NCBI RefSeq assembly: GCF_017498525.1
Contig: NZ_CP071796.1
Span: 1,550,001 to 1,614,000 of the forward strand
DNA length: 64,000 nt
Source: Ottowia testudinis
GTDB taxonomy: Bacteria > Pseudomonadota > Gammaproteobacteria > Burkholderiales > Burkholderiaceae_C
Reading direction: 5' to 3'
Part shown: one piece after another, positions 46,902 through 55,802 of the stretch
How the letters are laid out: each line of letters begins with the position of its first letter
How positions within the stretch are numbered: position 1 is the stretch's first letter
Notes under the pieces: generated by a model
What the model saw: only the letters and a program-made list of their open reading frames with translations
What the model was told of the DNA's origin: nothing
Databases searched by the model: none
Made by a program: the position numbers and the translations under genes

Positions 46902-48332
46902 ATGTCATTGACCTATTCCTCGTTTCGCGCCGCCGTGCTGGTGGCTGCATTCGCCCTCTCTGGCGTCCCCGTTGCCCACGCGCAGTTGCAACCGCCTGCG
47001 GCCGGGTCGCCCGCCACGGCCGTCAGCCAGTTCAAGCTGGCCAACGGCCTCACCGTCATCGTCAAACCCGACCGCCGCGCGCCCACGGCGGTGCACATGC
47101 TGTGGGTGCGCGTGGGCTCGATCGACGAGGTCGACGGCAAGAGCGGCGTGGCCCACGTGCTGGAGCACATGATGTTCAAGGGCACCGACAAGCTGGCGCC
47201 GGGCGAGTTCTCGCGCCGCGTGGCGCAGGTGGGCGGGCGCGAGAACGCTTTCACCAGCATGGACTACACCGGCTACTACCAGCAGGTGCCCGCCAACCGC
47301 CTGGGCGACGTGATGGCGCTGGAGGCCGACCGCTTTGCCCACAACCGCTACAGCGACGACGAGTTCGCCAAGGAGCTGGCGGTGGTCAAGGAAGAGCGCC
47401 GCATGCGCACCGACGACAACCCGCGCGCTGTGCTGGGCGAGCAGCAGAGTGCCGTCACCTTCATCGCCTCGCCGTACCGCCGCCCGGTGATCGGCTGGAT
47501 GGGCGACCTGGACGCGCTGACAGCGCACGACGCGCGCGAGTTCTACAAGACCTGGTACACCCCCGCCAACGCCGCCGTGGTGGTGGTGGGCGACGTCGAT
47601 CCGCCCGCCGTGCTGGCGCTGGCCAAAAAGCACTACGGCGGCATCAAGACCCACGCCTTGCCTGAGCGCAAGCCGCGCCCCGAGCCGGCGCAGATCGGCC
47701 CGCGCCGCATCGAGGTGAAGGCGCCGGCCGAGCAGGCGCTGGTGTCGCTCAACTTCCGCGTACCGAAGATGACCTCGCTCGAGCCCTCGCCCGACAACGA
47801 CGACGCGCTGGCGCTCACCGTGCTGTCGGCCGTGCTCGACGGCTACAGCGGCGCCCGGCTCGATCGCGCGCTGACGCAGGGGCCGGATCGCGTGGCCGAC
47901 AGTGCCGGCGCCGGCAACGGCCTGCTGGGGCGCGGCCCGCAGCTGTTCAGCCTGACCGGCGTGCCCGCCGACGGCAAGACCGCAGCGCAGGTGGAGTCCG
48001 CACTGCGCGCGCAGGTGGCGCGCATCGCGCAAGAGGGCGTGAGCGAGGCCGAGTTGGCCCGCGTCAAAACCCAATGGGTGGCCAGCGAGGTCTACAAGCG
48101 CGATTCCGTCATGGGCCAGGCGCAGGAGCTGGGCCACTACTGGATCCAGGGCCTGCCGCTGGACGCCGACGAGCGCCTGATGGCGCGCCTGCGCGGCGTG
48201 ACGGCGGCCCAGGTGCAGGCGGTGGCGCAAAGGTATTTCGGCGACGAGCAGTTGACGGTGGCCACGCTGCTGCCGCAGCCGCGTGATCCCAATGCCAAGC
48301 CGCGGGTGGCGCCGGCGGGGGCGCGGCATTGA
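46902..48332 (+). CDS. M16-family zinc peptidase, catalytic partner
   Basis: 476 residues. Signal peptide MSLTYSSFRAAVLVAAFALS cut after about AHAQ. The zinc motif HVLEH is at about residues 85-89, with the downstream ELAVVKEERRMR providing the third ligand Glu. Two M16 domains are recognisable. It lacks the RGLSY-type Arg/Tyr substrate-binding motif, which is instead in the next gene. Such pairs form heterodimers. Likely periplasmic. The start at 46902 is chosen for the signal peptide; the frame is open much further upstream. Confidence 0.92.
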   Translation: MSLTYSSFRAAVLVAAFALSGVPVAHAQLQPPAAGSPATAVSQFKLANGLTVIVKPDRRAPTAVHMLWVRVGSIDEVDGKSGVAHVLEHMMFKGTDKLAPGEFSRRVAQVGGRENAFTSMDYTGYYQQVPANRLGDVMALEADRFAHNRYSDDEFAKELAVVKEERRMRTDDNPRAVLGEQQSAVTFIASPYRRPVIGWMGDLDALTAHDAREFYKTWYTPANAAVVVVGDVDPPAVLALAKKHYGGIKTHALPERKPRPEPAQIGPRRIEVKAPAEQALVSLNFRVPKMTSLEPSPDNDDALALTVLSAVLDGYSGARLDRALTQGPDRVADSAGAGNGLLGRGPQLFSLTGVPADGKTAAQVESALRAQVARIAQEGVSEAELARVKTQWVASEVYKRDSVMGQAQELGHYWIQGLPLDADERLMARLRGVTAAQVQAVAQRYFGDEQLTVATLLPQPRDPNAKPRVAPAGARH

Positions 48333-48352
48333 GCTTTTCGGTCCTGGCTGTT

Positions 48353-48453
48353 TCTCCCTCGCCCCTCTGGGGAGAGGGTAGGGGTGAGGGGGCGCTCCGT
48401 CAGGCTGGCCGACGTGCCCTCACCCCAACCCTCTCCCGCCGGCGGGAGAGGGC
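48353..48453. repeat. Repeat family F (CCCTCACCCC / CTCTCCCGCCGGCGGGAGAG)
   Basis: CTCGCCCCTCTGGGGAGAGG and CCTCTCCCGCCGGCGGGAGAG are two short palindromes between the two M16 genes. This type is widespread in proteobacterial intergenic DNA. Confidence 0.75.
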
Positions 48454-48471
48454 GTGCTATCAAGTGATGTC

Positions 48472-49845
48472 ATGAACACTCCAAAATTAATAGCTGCCCG
48501 CGCTTGTCTGGCAGGCGCCACAGCCCTTTTTGGCTTCAACGCCGCCCACGCCGCCATCCCCATCCAGCACTGGACACAACCCAACGGCGCGCAGGTGTAT
48601 CTGGTCGAAAGCCCGGCCATCCCCATGCTCGACGTGCAGCTCGACTTCGACGCCGGCAGCCGGCGCGATCCGCTCGATAAGGCGGGGCTGGCCAGCGTCA
48701 CCGCGCTAATGGCCGGCAAGGGTGTGGCCGCCCGCGACGGCCAGCCGGTGCTGGACGAAAACCAGCTGGGCGAAGCCTGGGCCGATTTGGGCGCATCCTT
48801 TGGCGGCAGCGCCAGCGACGACCGCATGAGCTTTCAGCTGCGCACGCTGACCGAACCCGATCTGCTGCAGAAATCGGTGCAACTGGCGGCGCGCGAGCTG
48901 GGCGACCCGGCTTGGCCCGATGAGGTGTGGCAGCGCGAGCGCCAGCGCATTTCAGCCTCAATCAAGGAGTCGCGCACGCGCCCCGGCACCATCGCCGGCC
49001 TGGCCTACAACAAAGCGGTGTACGGCGGCCACCCCTATGGCTTCGAGACTACGCCCGAGTCGCTGGCGCGCATCGCCACCGCCGACATGCGCGCGCGCTA
49101 TGCCGACTTCATCCGCCCCTGCCGCGCCAAGGTCAGCCTGGTCGGCGCCGTCACGCGCGCGCAGGCCGATCAGATCGTCACGCAGCTGCTCGCCCGTCTG
49201 CCGCAGGGCGGGGATTGCGCCGCGCTGCCGCCGGTGGACGAGGTGGCGCCGTTGGCGGCATCGAAGGACGAGCGCATCCCGTTCGAGTCGGCGCAGGCCC
49301 ACGTGCTCATCGGCCAACCCGGCTACAAGCGCAGCGACCCGGATTTCTTCGCGCTGCTGGTGGGCAACCACATCCTGGGCGGCGGCGGCTTCACCTCGCG
49401 CCTGACCACGCAGGTGCGCGAAAAGCGCGGTTTGAGCTACAGCGTGTACAGCTATTTCGCCCCCGGCCTGCACGCGGGCGCCTTCACCGCCGGGCTGCAA
49501 ACGCGGCCCGACCAGGCGGCCGAGGCGCTGGCGGTGTCCCAACAAGTGATCGCCGATTTCGTCAAGAACGGGCCGACGCCGGAGGAGCTGAAAGCCGCCA
49601 AGGACAACCTCATCGGCGGCTTTCCGCTGCGGCTGGACGGCAACCGCAAGCTGCTCGACAACGTGGCCAACATCGCCTGGAACGGCTTGCCGCTCGACTA
49701 TCTGGAGCATTGGACGGCGCGCGTGAACGCCGTTACCGCCGATCAGATCAAGACCGCCTTTCAGCGCGTGCTGCAGCCAGAACGGATGGTGACGGTGGTG
49801 CTGGGCGGCGCGCCGGCCGCTGCTGGACAATCTAAAGCCAAATAG
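48472..49845 (+). CDS. M16-family peptidase-like protein, non-catalytic partner
   Basis: 457 residues. It aligns with M16 proteins throughout but where HxxEH should be it reads GLASVTALMAGKG, so it cannot bind zinc. It keeps the substrate-binding VREKRGLSYSVYSYF (Arg and Tyr, about residues 315-325) that the upstream gene lacks. Together they look like the split heterodimeric M16B type. The signal peptide (MNTPKLIAARACLAGATALF) is encoded almost wholly by a repeat A copy. The start is the ATG at 48472. Confidence 0.9.
   Translation: MNTPKLIAARACLAGATALFGFNAAHAAIPIQHWTQPNGAQVYLVESPAIPMLDVQLDFDAGSRRDPLDKAGLASVTALMAGKGVAARDGQPVLDENQLGEAWADLGASFGGSASDDRMSFQLRTLTEPDLLQKSVQLAARELGDPAWPDEVWQRERQRISASIKESRTRPGTIAGLAYNKAVYGGHPYGFETTPESLARIATADMRARYADFIRPCRAKVSLVGAVTRAQADQIVTQLLARLPQGGDCAALPPVDEVAPLAASKDERIPFESAQAHVLIGQPGYKRSDPDFFALLVGNHILGGGGFTSRLTTQVREKRGLSYSVYSYFAPGLHAGAFTAGLQTRPDQAAEALAVSQQVIADFVKNGPTPEELKAAKDNLIGGFPLRLDGNRKLLDNVANIAWNGLPLDYLEHWTARVNAVTADQIKTAFQRVLQPERMVTVVLGGAPAAAGQSKAK
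48478..48537 (+). repeat. Repeat A copy encoding a signal peptide
   Basis: CCAAAATTAATAGCTGCCCG, CGCTTGTCTGGCAGGCGCC and a CCTTTTTGG end. Read in frame from the second codon, it provides residues 3-22 of the exported M16 protein. Confidence 0.88.
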
Positions 49846-49860
49846 GCCGACAGCGTACGT

Positions 49861-49890
49861 CCTGACAGCGCAAGCAGCTCATAAATCAGG
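49861..49890 (-). repeat. Partial repeat A copy
   Basis: On the minus strand: CCTGATTTATGAGCTGCTTG followed by CGCTGTC. The 5' half only, just upstream of rsmD. Confidence 0.65.
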
Positions 49891-49994
49891 AGCACGTGCC
49901 GCTCGTGCGGATGCTGCGGCTCAGCACGCGCATGCGGGGTACGAGACCGCACGCGCGACAATGTCGGCATGCCCCGCCGACCCGCCGCAGCCCC

Positions 49995-50573
49995 GTGCGC
50001 CGCACCACCACCGCGCCACACGAAGTGCGCAACATCGGCGGCCAGTGGAGCCGCACCAAGCTGCGGGTGGCCGACAAGCCCGGGCTGCGCCCCACGCCCG
50101 ACCGCGTGCGCGAGACGCTGTTCAATTGGCTGGGGCAAGACTTGACCGGCTGGCGCGTGGTCGATGCGTTTGCCGGCACCGGCGCGCTGGGGCTGGAGGC
50201 CGCCTCGCGCGGCGCGGCCGACGTGCTGCTCGTGGAGCAGGACGCGACGCTGGCCGCCGGCCTGCGCGCACTGAAGGAGCGCCTGAAGGCCGACGCCGTG
50301 CGCGTGCAGCGCGGCGACGGCGTGGCGGCGCTGGGTGCGCAGGCACCGGGCAGCGTCGATCTGGTGCTGCTCGATCCGCCGTTCGAGGCGCCGGCGCTGT
50401 TTGCCCCCGCGCTGGCGGCTGCGGCGCGAGCGCTGCAGCCTCAGGGCTTTGTATACCTGGAAGCGCCCGCGGCCTGGGACGATGCCGCGCTGATTGACTC
50501 GGGGCTGGCCATCCACCGCCATCTCAAGGCTGGCGCCGTGCATGCGCACTTGCTCAAGCGCGCCCGTGCGTGA
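49995..50573 (+). CDS. rsmD: 16S rRNA (guanine966-N2)-methyltransferase RsmD
   Basis: 192 residues from a GTG at 49995; the frame is open to 49896 but that part has no RsmD character. RNIGGQWSRTKLRVAD, GLRPTPDRVRETLFNWL, VVDAFAGTGALGLEAASRGA (SAM site) and the catalytic LVLLDPPF are diagnostic. It is normally followed by coaD, as here (50683), a conserved pairing. Confidence 0.93.
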   Translation: MRRTTTAPHEVRNIGGQWSRTKLRVADKPGLRPTPDRVRETLFNWLGQDLTGWRVVDAFAGTGALGLEAASRGAADVLLVEQDATLAAGLRALKERLKADAVRVQRGDGVAALGAQAPGSVDLVLLDPPFEAPALFAPALAAAARALQPQGFVYLEAPAAWDDAALIDSGLAIHRHLKAGAVHAHLLKRARA

Positions 50574-50599
50574 GCCCGACATCGGGCAAGCGCCGCGGT

Positions 50600-50650
50600 C
50601 GCTATTTAATCGATAGCTGGTCACGCAATCTCATCAAGCGCCAGCGTCCT
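50600..50650 (+). repeat. Repeat A copy between rsmD and coaD
   Basis: TTTAATCGATAGCTGGTCACGC, then ATCTCATCAAGCGCCAGCG. First arm decayed, second arm kept. Confidence 0.75.
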
Positions 50651-50682
50651 AGAATGCCTGAAAGCCATCGCCAGGAGATGCC

Positions 50683-51198
50683 ATGAGCCGCCACGTCATC
50701 GCCGTTTATCCCGGCACCTTCGACCCCATCACGCTCGGCCACGAAGACATCGTGCGCCGCGCCGCCGGGCTGTTCGACGAGGTGGTGATTGCCGTCGCCA
50801 CCGCGCACCACAAGAAGACCCTGTTCACACTCGACGAGCGGTTGGCGCTGGCGCGCGACGCCGCCAGCCGCCACGGCAACGTCAGCGTGGCGCCGTTCGA
50901 CGGCTTGGTGCGCGACTTCGTCGTCGCGCGTGGCGGCAAGGTCATGGTGCGCGGCGTGCGCGGCGTGACCGATTTCGATTACGAGTTCCAGCTGGCGGGC
51001 ATGAACCGCAACCTGGCGCCCGATGTGGAAACCATCTTAATGACCCCCGCAGCTGCGCTGCAGTCGGTCAGCAGCACGCTGATCCGCGAGATCTCGCAGT
51101 TGGGCGGCGACGTGGCCCCGTATGTATCGACGGCAGTGCTGGCTCGGTTGATGGAAAAGCGAAGCGCTACGGCCTTGCAGCGCAACCCCTCAGCCTGA
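50683..51198 (+). CDS. coaD: Phosphopantetheine adenylyltransferase
   Basis: 171 residues. Fourth step of coenzyme A synthesis. AVYPGTFDPITLGHEDIVRRA contains the nucleotidyltransferase TxGH motif (TLGH), VRGVRGVTDFDYEFQLAGMNRNL binds pantetheine, and SSTLIREISQLGG holds the SSTxIRE block. A GGAGATG ribosome site precedes the ATG. Confidence 0.97.
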   Translation: MSRHVIAVYPGTFDPITLGHEDIVRRAAGLFDEVVIAVATAHHKKTLFTLDERLALARDAASRHGNVSVAPFDGLVRDFVVARGGKVMVRGVRGVTDFDYEFQLAGMNRNLAPDVETILMTPAAALQSVSSTLIREISQLGGDVAPYVSTAVLARLMEKRSATALQRNPSA

Positions 51199-51253
51199 GG
51201 GGGCGATGCGTCCGCACGACAATGCGGCATTTTGGCGAACTATTGAAGAAGTG

Positions 51254-52114
51254 ATGCAAAGTTTAAGGTTTCGGACGTTGCGAAGGGGTGCGATGGCCCT
51301 CGCTTGGTTGCTGGTGACAGCAAGCGCGGCGGCCAGCGACAAGGTGGTGGCGGCCGCAACCGCGGTCGAAATGCGGCTGGGGGCGCGAGTCGGCTTGGCA
51401 GTTTTTGATACCGCCAGCGGGCGCCAGTGGCTGCACCGCGCCGACGAGCGTTTTCCGATGGTCAGCACGTTCAAGACGCTGGCGTGCGCGTCGCTGCTCG
51501 ACGGCGGCCAAGCCGAGCAGCGGCTGCTTGTGCGGGCGAGCGACGTGCTGTCCTATGCTCCAGTCACGCGCACGTTGGTGGGACATGAGGTGGCGGCGGC
51601 CGAGTTGTGCGCGATCACGCTGCGCACCAGCGACAACACAGCTGCCAACCTCGTGCTGGAACGGCTCGGCGGCCCGCGCGCCGTGACCGACTTTGTGCGG
51701 CGCATCGGCGACACCACCACGCGTCTCGACCGACTGGAGCCCGATCTAAACGAGGGTGCGCCGGGCGATCCGCGCGATACGACGACCCCACGCGCCATGG
51801 CCCACACGATGCAGGCGCTTCTGCTGGGCCAGGCCCTGGCGCCCGCGGATAGAGACCAATTGAAGCAATGGCTGCGCGCCAACGAAGTGGGCGGCCCGTT
51901 GCTGCGGGCGGGTTTACCTGCCTCTTGGGCAGTGGCTGATCGTAGCGGTGCGGGCGGCTTCGGCACGCGCGCGGTCGCCGCCGTGGTTTGGCCTCCTGGC
52001 CGCGCGCCAGCGGTGGTGGCTATCTACCTGACCGGTACTGATGCCAGCATGGATGCGCGCAATGCGGCCATCGCCGACATCGCGCGCGCCCTTCATGAAG
52101 CGATGGTGGATTGA
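51254..52114 (+). CDS. Class A beta-lactamase of the CARB/PSE (RSG) type
   Basis: 286 residues. Signal peptide (LRRGAMALAWLLVTASAAAS). All class A elements are present: STFK at about residue 70 (nucleophile Ser), SDN at about 126, LEPDLN with the base Glu at about 162, and RSG at about 230 where most class A enzymes have KTG. The context ADRSGAGGFGTR and AVVWPPGRAPAVVAIYL resembles the carbenicillin-hydrolysing CARB/PSE enzymes. Two Cys (ACASLL and AAELCA) match a C77-C123 disulfide. No ampR or mobile element is adjacent. Its spectrum is inferred. Confidence 0.92.
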   Translation: MQSLRFRTLRRGAMALAWLLVTASAAASDKVVAAATAVEMRLGARVGLAVFDTASGRQWLHRADERFPMVSTFKTLACASLLDGGQAEQRLLVRASDVLSYAPVTRTLVGHEVAAAELCAITLRTSDNTAANLVLERLGGPRAVTDFVRRIGDTTTRLDRLEPDLNEGAPGDPRDTTTPRAMAHTMQALLLGQALAPADRDQLKQWLRANEVGGPLLRAGLPASWAVADRSGAGGFGTRAVAAVVWPPGRAPAVVAIYLTGTDASMDARNAAIADIARALHEAMVD

Positions 52115-52166
52115 AGGTATTCGGCCACGCAGCCGCAGCGCCTGTTGCTGACGGCTTGATGCCTCT

Positions 52167-52940
52167 TCACTGCTCCACAAACGCCCGCTCCACCACAAAG
52201 TCGCCCGGCGTGGTGGTGTTGCCTTCGTTGAAGCCGCGCGCTTCCAGCACGTGCTTGATGGATTTGAGCATCTCAGGGCTGCCGCACAGCATCACGCGGT
52301 CGACCTGCGGATTGAGCTGCGGCACGCCCAGGTCGCGCGCCATCTGGCCGCTTTCGATCAGGTCGGGAATGCGGCCCTGCGTGGCAAAGGGCTCGCGCGT
52401 CACCGTGGGGTAGTACTTCAGCTGCTGCGCCACCATCTCGCCGAGGAATTCGTGCTGGGGCAGCTCCTGCGTGATGTAGTCGCGGTAGGCCAGCTCGCTG
52501 ACCAGCCGACAGCCGTGCACCAGGATGACTTCCTCGAACTTCTCGTAGGTGTCGGGGTCGCGGATGATGCTGAGGTACGGCGCCAGGCCGGTGCCGGTGC
52601 CGAACAGGTACAGCCGCTTGCCCGGCAGCAGGTAGTCGATCAGCAGCGTGCCCGTGGGCTTGTGGCCGACGATGATGCTGTCGCCCGGCTGGATGTGCTG
52701 CAGGCGGCTGGTCAGCGGGCCGTCTTGCACCTTGATGCTGAGAAATTCCAGCGTTTCCTGGTAGTTGGGGCTGACGATGGAATACGCCCGCAGCAGTGGC
52801 TTGCCGTCTACGCGCAGGCCGATCATGGTGAAGTGGCCGTTCGAAAAGCGCAGGCTCTGGCTGCGCGTGGTGGTGAAGCTGAACAGGCGGTCCGTCCAGT
52901 GGTGAACGGTGAGGACTTTTTCTTCGTCGAAGGCGGCCAT
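52167..52940 (-). CDS. fpr: Ferredoxin/flavodoxin-NADP reductase
   Basis: 257 residues, typical for bacterial FPR. The start at 52940 (MAAFDEEKVLTVHHWTDRLF) is the usual opening. LLRAYSIVSPNYQETLEF binds FAD (RAYS), YLFGTGTGLAPYLSIIRDP binds NADP, and the C-terminus VVERAFVEQ, lacking the plant-type Tyr, fits the subclass I FPRs. Exchanges electrons between NADPH and ferredoxin or flavodoxin and is often part of the oxidative-stress response. Convergent with the beta-lactamase. Confidence 0.95.
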   Translation of the reverse strand: MAAFDEEKVLTVHHWTDRLFSFTTTRSQSLRFSNGHFTMIGLRVDGKPLLRAYSIVSPNYQETLEFLSIKVQDGPLTSRLQHIQPGDSIIVGHKPTGTLLIDYLLPGKRLYLFGTGTGLAPYLSIIRDPDTYEKFEEVILVHGCRLVSELAYRDYITQELPQHEFLGEMVAQQLKYYPTVTREPFATQGRIPDLIESGQMARDLGVPQLNPQVDRVMLCGSPEMLKSIKHVLEARGFNEGNTTTPGDFVVERAFVEQ

Positions 52941-53053
52941 GACGTGCGCGGAAGCGATGAGGGAAACCACGTATTGTCGCATCGGTACTTAGACGAACTC
53001 CGGCATGAGCTTATGCTGGCCGCAGCTTGATCAACCGCTATTTGACTTCCCTC

Positions 53054-54253
53054 ATGAATCCCTCCCTTCCTTTGTCCGGCCTGCGCGTGCTGGATCTCTC
53101 CCGCGTGCTGGCCGGCCCGCTGGCCGCCCAGGTGCTGGGCGATCTGGGCGCCGATGTGGTCAAGGTCGAACACCCGGCGCGCGGCGACGACACGCGCGAC
53201 TGGGGCGTGCGCACCGGCGCGCACAACAGCGCCTACTTCAACAGCATGAACCGCAACAAGCGGTCCATCACGCTCGACTTGCAGCAGCCCGAAGGCCAGC
53301 GCCTGGCGCGCGAACTGGCTTTGAAAAGCGACGTGGTGATCCAGAACTTCAAGTTCGGCGGCACCGCCAAAATGGGGCTGGACTACGACACGCTCGCCGC
53401 CTCGCACCCCGGCCTGGTGTACTGCTCCATCACCGGCTACGACCCGACGGGGCCGGAGGCCGCGCGCCCCGGCTACGACCTGGTGGTCCAGGGCGAAACC
53501 GGCCTGATGGGCCTGAACGGCGAAGAAGGACAGGCGCCGCTGAAGTTCGGCGTGGCGATGGTCGACTTGTTCACCGGCATGTCGGCCGGGCAGGCGATCC
53601 TGGCGGCGCTGTGGGCGCGCGAGCGCAACGGCGGGCGAGGGCGCCACGTGCAACTGGCCCTGCACGACTGCGGCATCATGCTGTCGGTGTACTACGGCAT
53701 GGAGGCGCTGATTGAGCAGCTCGACCCGCCCAAGTACGGCAACGCGCACCCGTCCATCGTGCCGTACGGCGTGTTCGACGCCTCCGACGGGCCGCTGGTC
53801 GTCACCGTGGGCAACAACGCGCAGTTCCAGCGCTTTTGCCGCGACGTGATCGAGCGGCCCGAGCTGGCGGACGACCCGCGCTACGCCACCAACGCCGCCC
53901 GCGCCATTCACCGGCACGATTTGCTGCCCATCCTCAAGGCCGAACTGGCGCGGCGCCCGCGCGCCGAACTGCTCAATGCGCTGGCGCGCGCCGGCATCCC
54001 GTGCGGCGAAGTGCTGGGCGTGCTCCAGGCGCTGACCTCGCCGCGCACGCAGGCCGCTGGCGGCGTGCAGCAGGCCACGCTGGCCGACGGCACGCCGGTG
54101 CCGGTGCAGGCGCCGCCGTACCGCTTCGAGGGCCAGCGCCTGCCGATCCGCCACGCGCCGCCCACGCTGGGGCAGCACACGACCGAGGTGCTGGCCGGGT
54201 TGGGCGTGGACGCGGCGGCACTCGACCGATTGCGTGCCAGCGGCGTGATTTGA
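53054..54253 (+). CDS. CaiB/BaiF-family CoA-transferase
   Basis: 399 residues, full length for family III CoA-transferases. LSGLRVLDLSRVLAGPLAAQVLGDLGADVVKVEHP in the first 50 residues, RNKRSITLDLQQPEGQRLAR, and GYDLVVQGETGLMGLNG with the catalytic Asp (GYD) near residue 142. It moves CoA between organic acids. The downstream Bug-type binding protein suggests one pathway for uptake and activation of a carboxylate. It is divergent from fpr. Confidence 0.92.
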   Translation: MNPSLPLSGLRVLDLSRVLAGPLAAQVLGDLGADVVKVEHPARGDDTRDWGVRTGAHNSAYFNSMNRNKRSITLDLQQPEGQRLARELALKSDVVIQNFKFGGTAKMGLDYDTLAASHPGLVYCSITGYDPTGPEAARPGYDLVVQGETGLMGLNGEEGQAPLKFGVAMVDLFTGMSAGQAILAALWARERNGGRGRHVQLALHDCGIMLSVYYGMEALIEQLDPPKYGNAHPSIVPYGVFDASDGPLVVTVGNNAQFQRFCRDVIERPELADDPRYATNAARAIHRHDLLPILKAELARRPRAELLNALARAGIPCGEVLGVLQALTSPRTQAAGGVQQATLADGTPVPVQAPPYRFEGQRLPIRHAPPTLGQHTTEVLAGLGVDAAALDRLRASGVI

Positions 54254-54256
54254 AGC

Positions 54257-54310
54257 ATTTCAGGCCGCTGGCGCTTGTCTATCCAGCGCGAGAAGCTCAT
54301 TTTTTTGTAG
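54257..54310 (-). repeat. Repeat A copy between the CoA-transferase and Bug genes
   Basis: On the minus strand: CTACAAAAAAATGAGCTTCTCG, then CGCTGGATAGACAAGCGCCAGCGG. Arms pair with one mismatch. Confidence 0.85.
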
Positions 54311-54329
54311 TAACCAGGAGACAAAACCG

Positions 54330-55322
54330 ATGATCCCATCCCCCACCTTTACCCTGAGCCGCCGCCGCGCGCTGCTCGCCACCGGCGCGCTGTTGGCCAC
54401 TGGCGCCGCCGCTGCGCAGAACTGGCCCGCCAAACCCATCAAGCTCATCGTGCCGTGGCCGCCTGGCGGCCCCACCGACACCGGCTCGCGCATCGTCGGC
54501 CTGGCGCTGGCCGACCGGCTGGGCCAGCCGGTGGTGATCGAGAACCGCCCCGGCGCGTCGGGCTCCATCGCCTACCAGCAGGTCATCAAGACACCGGGCG
54601 ACGGCACCACCTTCGTGATGCTGGCCACGCCCACCATGCTGGCGCCGCACCTGTACAAGAGCGCCCCCTACCACCCGGTGAGCGACCTGCTGCCCGTGGG
54701 CATGGTGTATGACCTGCCCATCGTACTAGTCGTCAACGTCACGGCTCTGCCCAAGGTGACCGACCTGGCCGGGCTGATCGACGAAGCCAAGGCGCGCGGC
54801 GGCAAGCTGGATTACACCAGCGCTGGCCCCGGCAGCTTTGGCCACTTGAGCATGGAACTGCTCAAGCAGCAGGGCGGCTTCCAGGCCCAGCACATCGCCT
54901 ACAAGGGCAGCGCCCCGGCCATGAACGACTTGCTGGGCGGCCAGGTGCCGGTGATGTTCTCTGACCTGGTGGCTGCGCTGCCGCACATCAAGAGCGGCAA
55001 ACTGCGCGCGCTGGCCGTCGGCTCGCCCCGGCGCGTGGATATCGTGCCCGACGTCAAGACGGTGGCCGAGCAGGGCTTCAAGGGCTTCGAGGCTGTCTCC
55101 CTCGGCGCCATGATGGCCCCCAAGGGCACGCCCGCCGCCGCCATCGACCGCATGACGGCCGAGCTGAAGACCGTGCTGGCGCAAAAGGACGTGCAGGACC
55201 GCCTGGTGGGCGCCGGCTGCTACGCACACTACATGGCGCCAGCGGAAACCGGCCGCTACGTGACGGCCGAGTTCGACAAGTGGGGCAAGGTCATCAAGGA
55301 CAACAAGCTGTCAGCGGAGTGA
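54330..55322 (+). CDS. Bug-family (tripartite tricarboxylate transporter) substrate-binding protein
   Basis: 330 residues. Signal peptide with RRRALLATGALLATGAAAAQ, RR followed by a hydrophobic stretch, cut before NWPAKPIKLIVPWPPGG. The latter and TDTGSRIVGLALADRLGQPVVIENRPGASG, split across about residues 45-75, are hallmarks of Bug/TctC proteins, which are expanded in beta-proteobacteria. It binds small carboxylates in the periplasm. No TctA/TctB membrane genes are nearby, as is common for Bug proteins. The preceding CoA-transferase may act on the same compound. Confidence 0.93.
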   Translation: MIPSPTFTLSRRRALLATGALLATGAAAAQNWPAKPIKLIVPWPPGGPTDTGSRIVGLALADRLGQPVVIENRPGASGSIAYQQVIKTPGDGTTFVMLATPTMLAPHLYKSAPYHPVSDLLPVGMVYDLPIVLVVNVTALPKVTDLAGLIDEAKARGGKLDYTSAGPGSFGHLSMELLKQQGGFQAQHIAYKGSAPAMNDLLGGQVPVMFSDLVAALPHIKSGKLRALAVGSPRRVDIVPDVKTVAEQGFKGFEAVSLGAMMAPKGTPAAAIDRMTAELKTVLAQKDVQDRLVGAGCYAHYMAPAETGRYVTAEFDKWGKVIKDNKLSAE

Positions 55323-55419
55323 GCGAAAGCAAGCCGACAAAGCCTTACGCCGTTGAGAGGATGCTCCATTTCTTATTGGACTCTACCATTTGGTTTGGAT
55401 AAAACTTCAGGAGCACCTA

Positions 55420-55791
55420 ATGGACGGACAACTGATCCAGGCGATTTCGCTTCGAAAACTGTTTAGAGGCGGGGGCTACGCGAGCCCTCCCGACGTGATG
55501 GAACTGAACTTCGATGGCGAAAGCATGCTGGCGACGCTGGCCCTCGGCGCGGTCAGTGACGTTGATGATGGCCGGGCTTACATGACGTTCACATCGGCAA
55601 TCGTTCTTGACTCGAAAGGCAACAAACAGGAGTTGTCCTTTGGAGACGGTTTCAGCCCCGCTGCGCATCGCATGCGGACCACTCTAGCACTGAACAGCGT
55701 GCTGCAGTTGACGATCGAATACGGAGGCTACGACATGCGCGCGTCTGGCCATCTGACGGCGCATTTCTGGCCCAGCGTGTACTCGTTTTGA
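55420..55791 (+). CDS. Unknown protein, first of a two-gene unit
   Basis: 123 residues from the ATG at 55420, with AGGAG 7 bp before it; a GTG- or ATG-led frame 10 codons upstream is less likely. It reads MDGQLIQAISLRKLFRGGG, then NFDGESMLATLALGAVSDVDDG, and alternating hydrophobic/polar strands up to GHLTAHFWPSVYSF, suggesting a beta-rich soluble domain. No signal peptide. I recognise no family. GC looks lower than the neighbours. The next gene starts within about 12 bp of its end. Confidence 0.65.
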   Translation: MDGQLIQAISLRKLFRGGGYASPPDVMELNFDGESMLATLALGAVSDVDDGRAYMTFTSAIVLDSKGNKQELSFGDGFSPAAHRMRTTLALNSVLQLTIEYGGYDMRASGHLTAHFWPSVYSF

Positions 55792-55802
55792 AAACCATCG
55801 CC

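Noticed and set aside
49896-49994. N-terminal extension of RsmD from 49896
   Set aside because: The extra 33 residues are Arg/Pro-rich with no homology expected; the GTG at 49995 gives the usual length.
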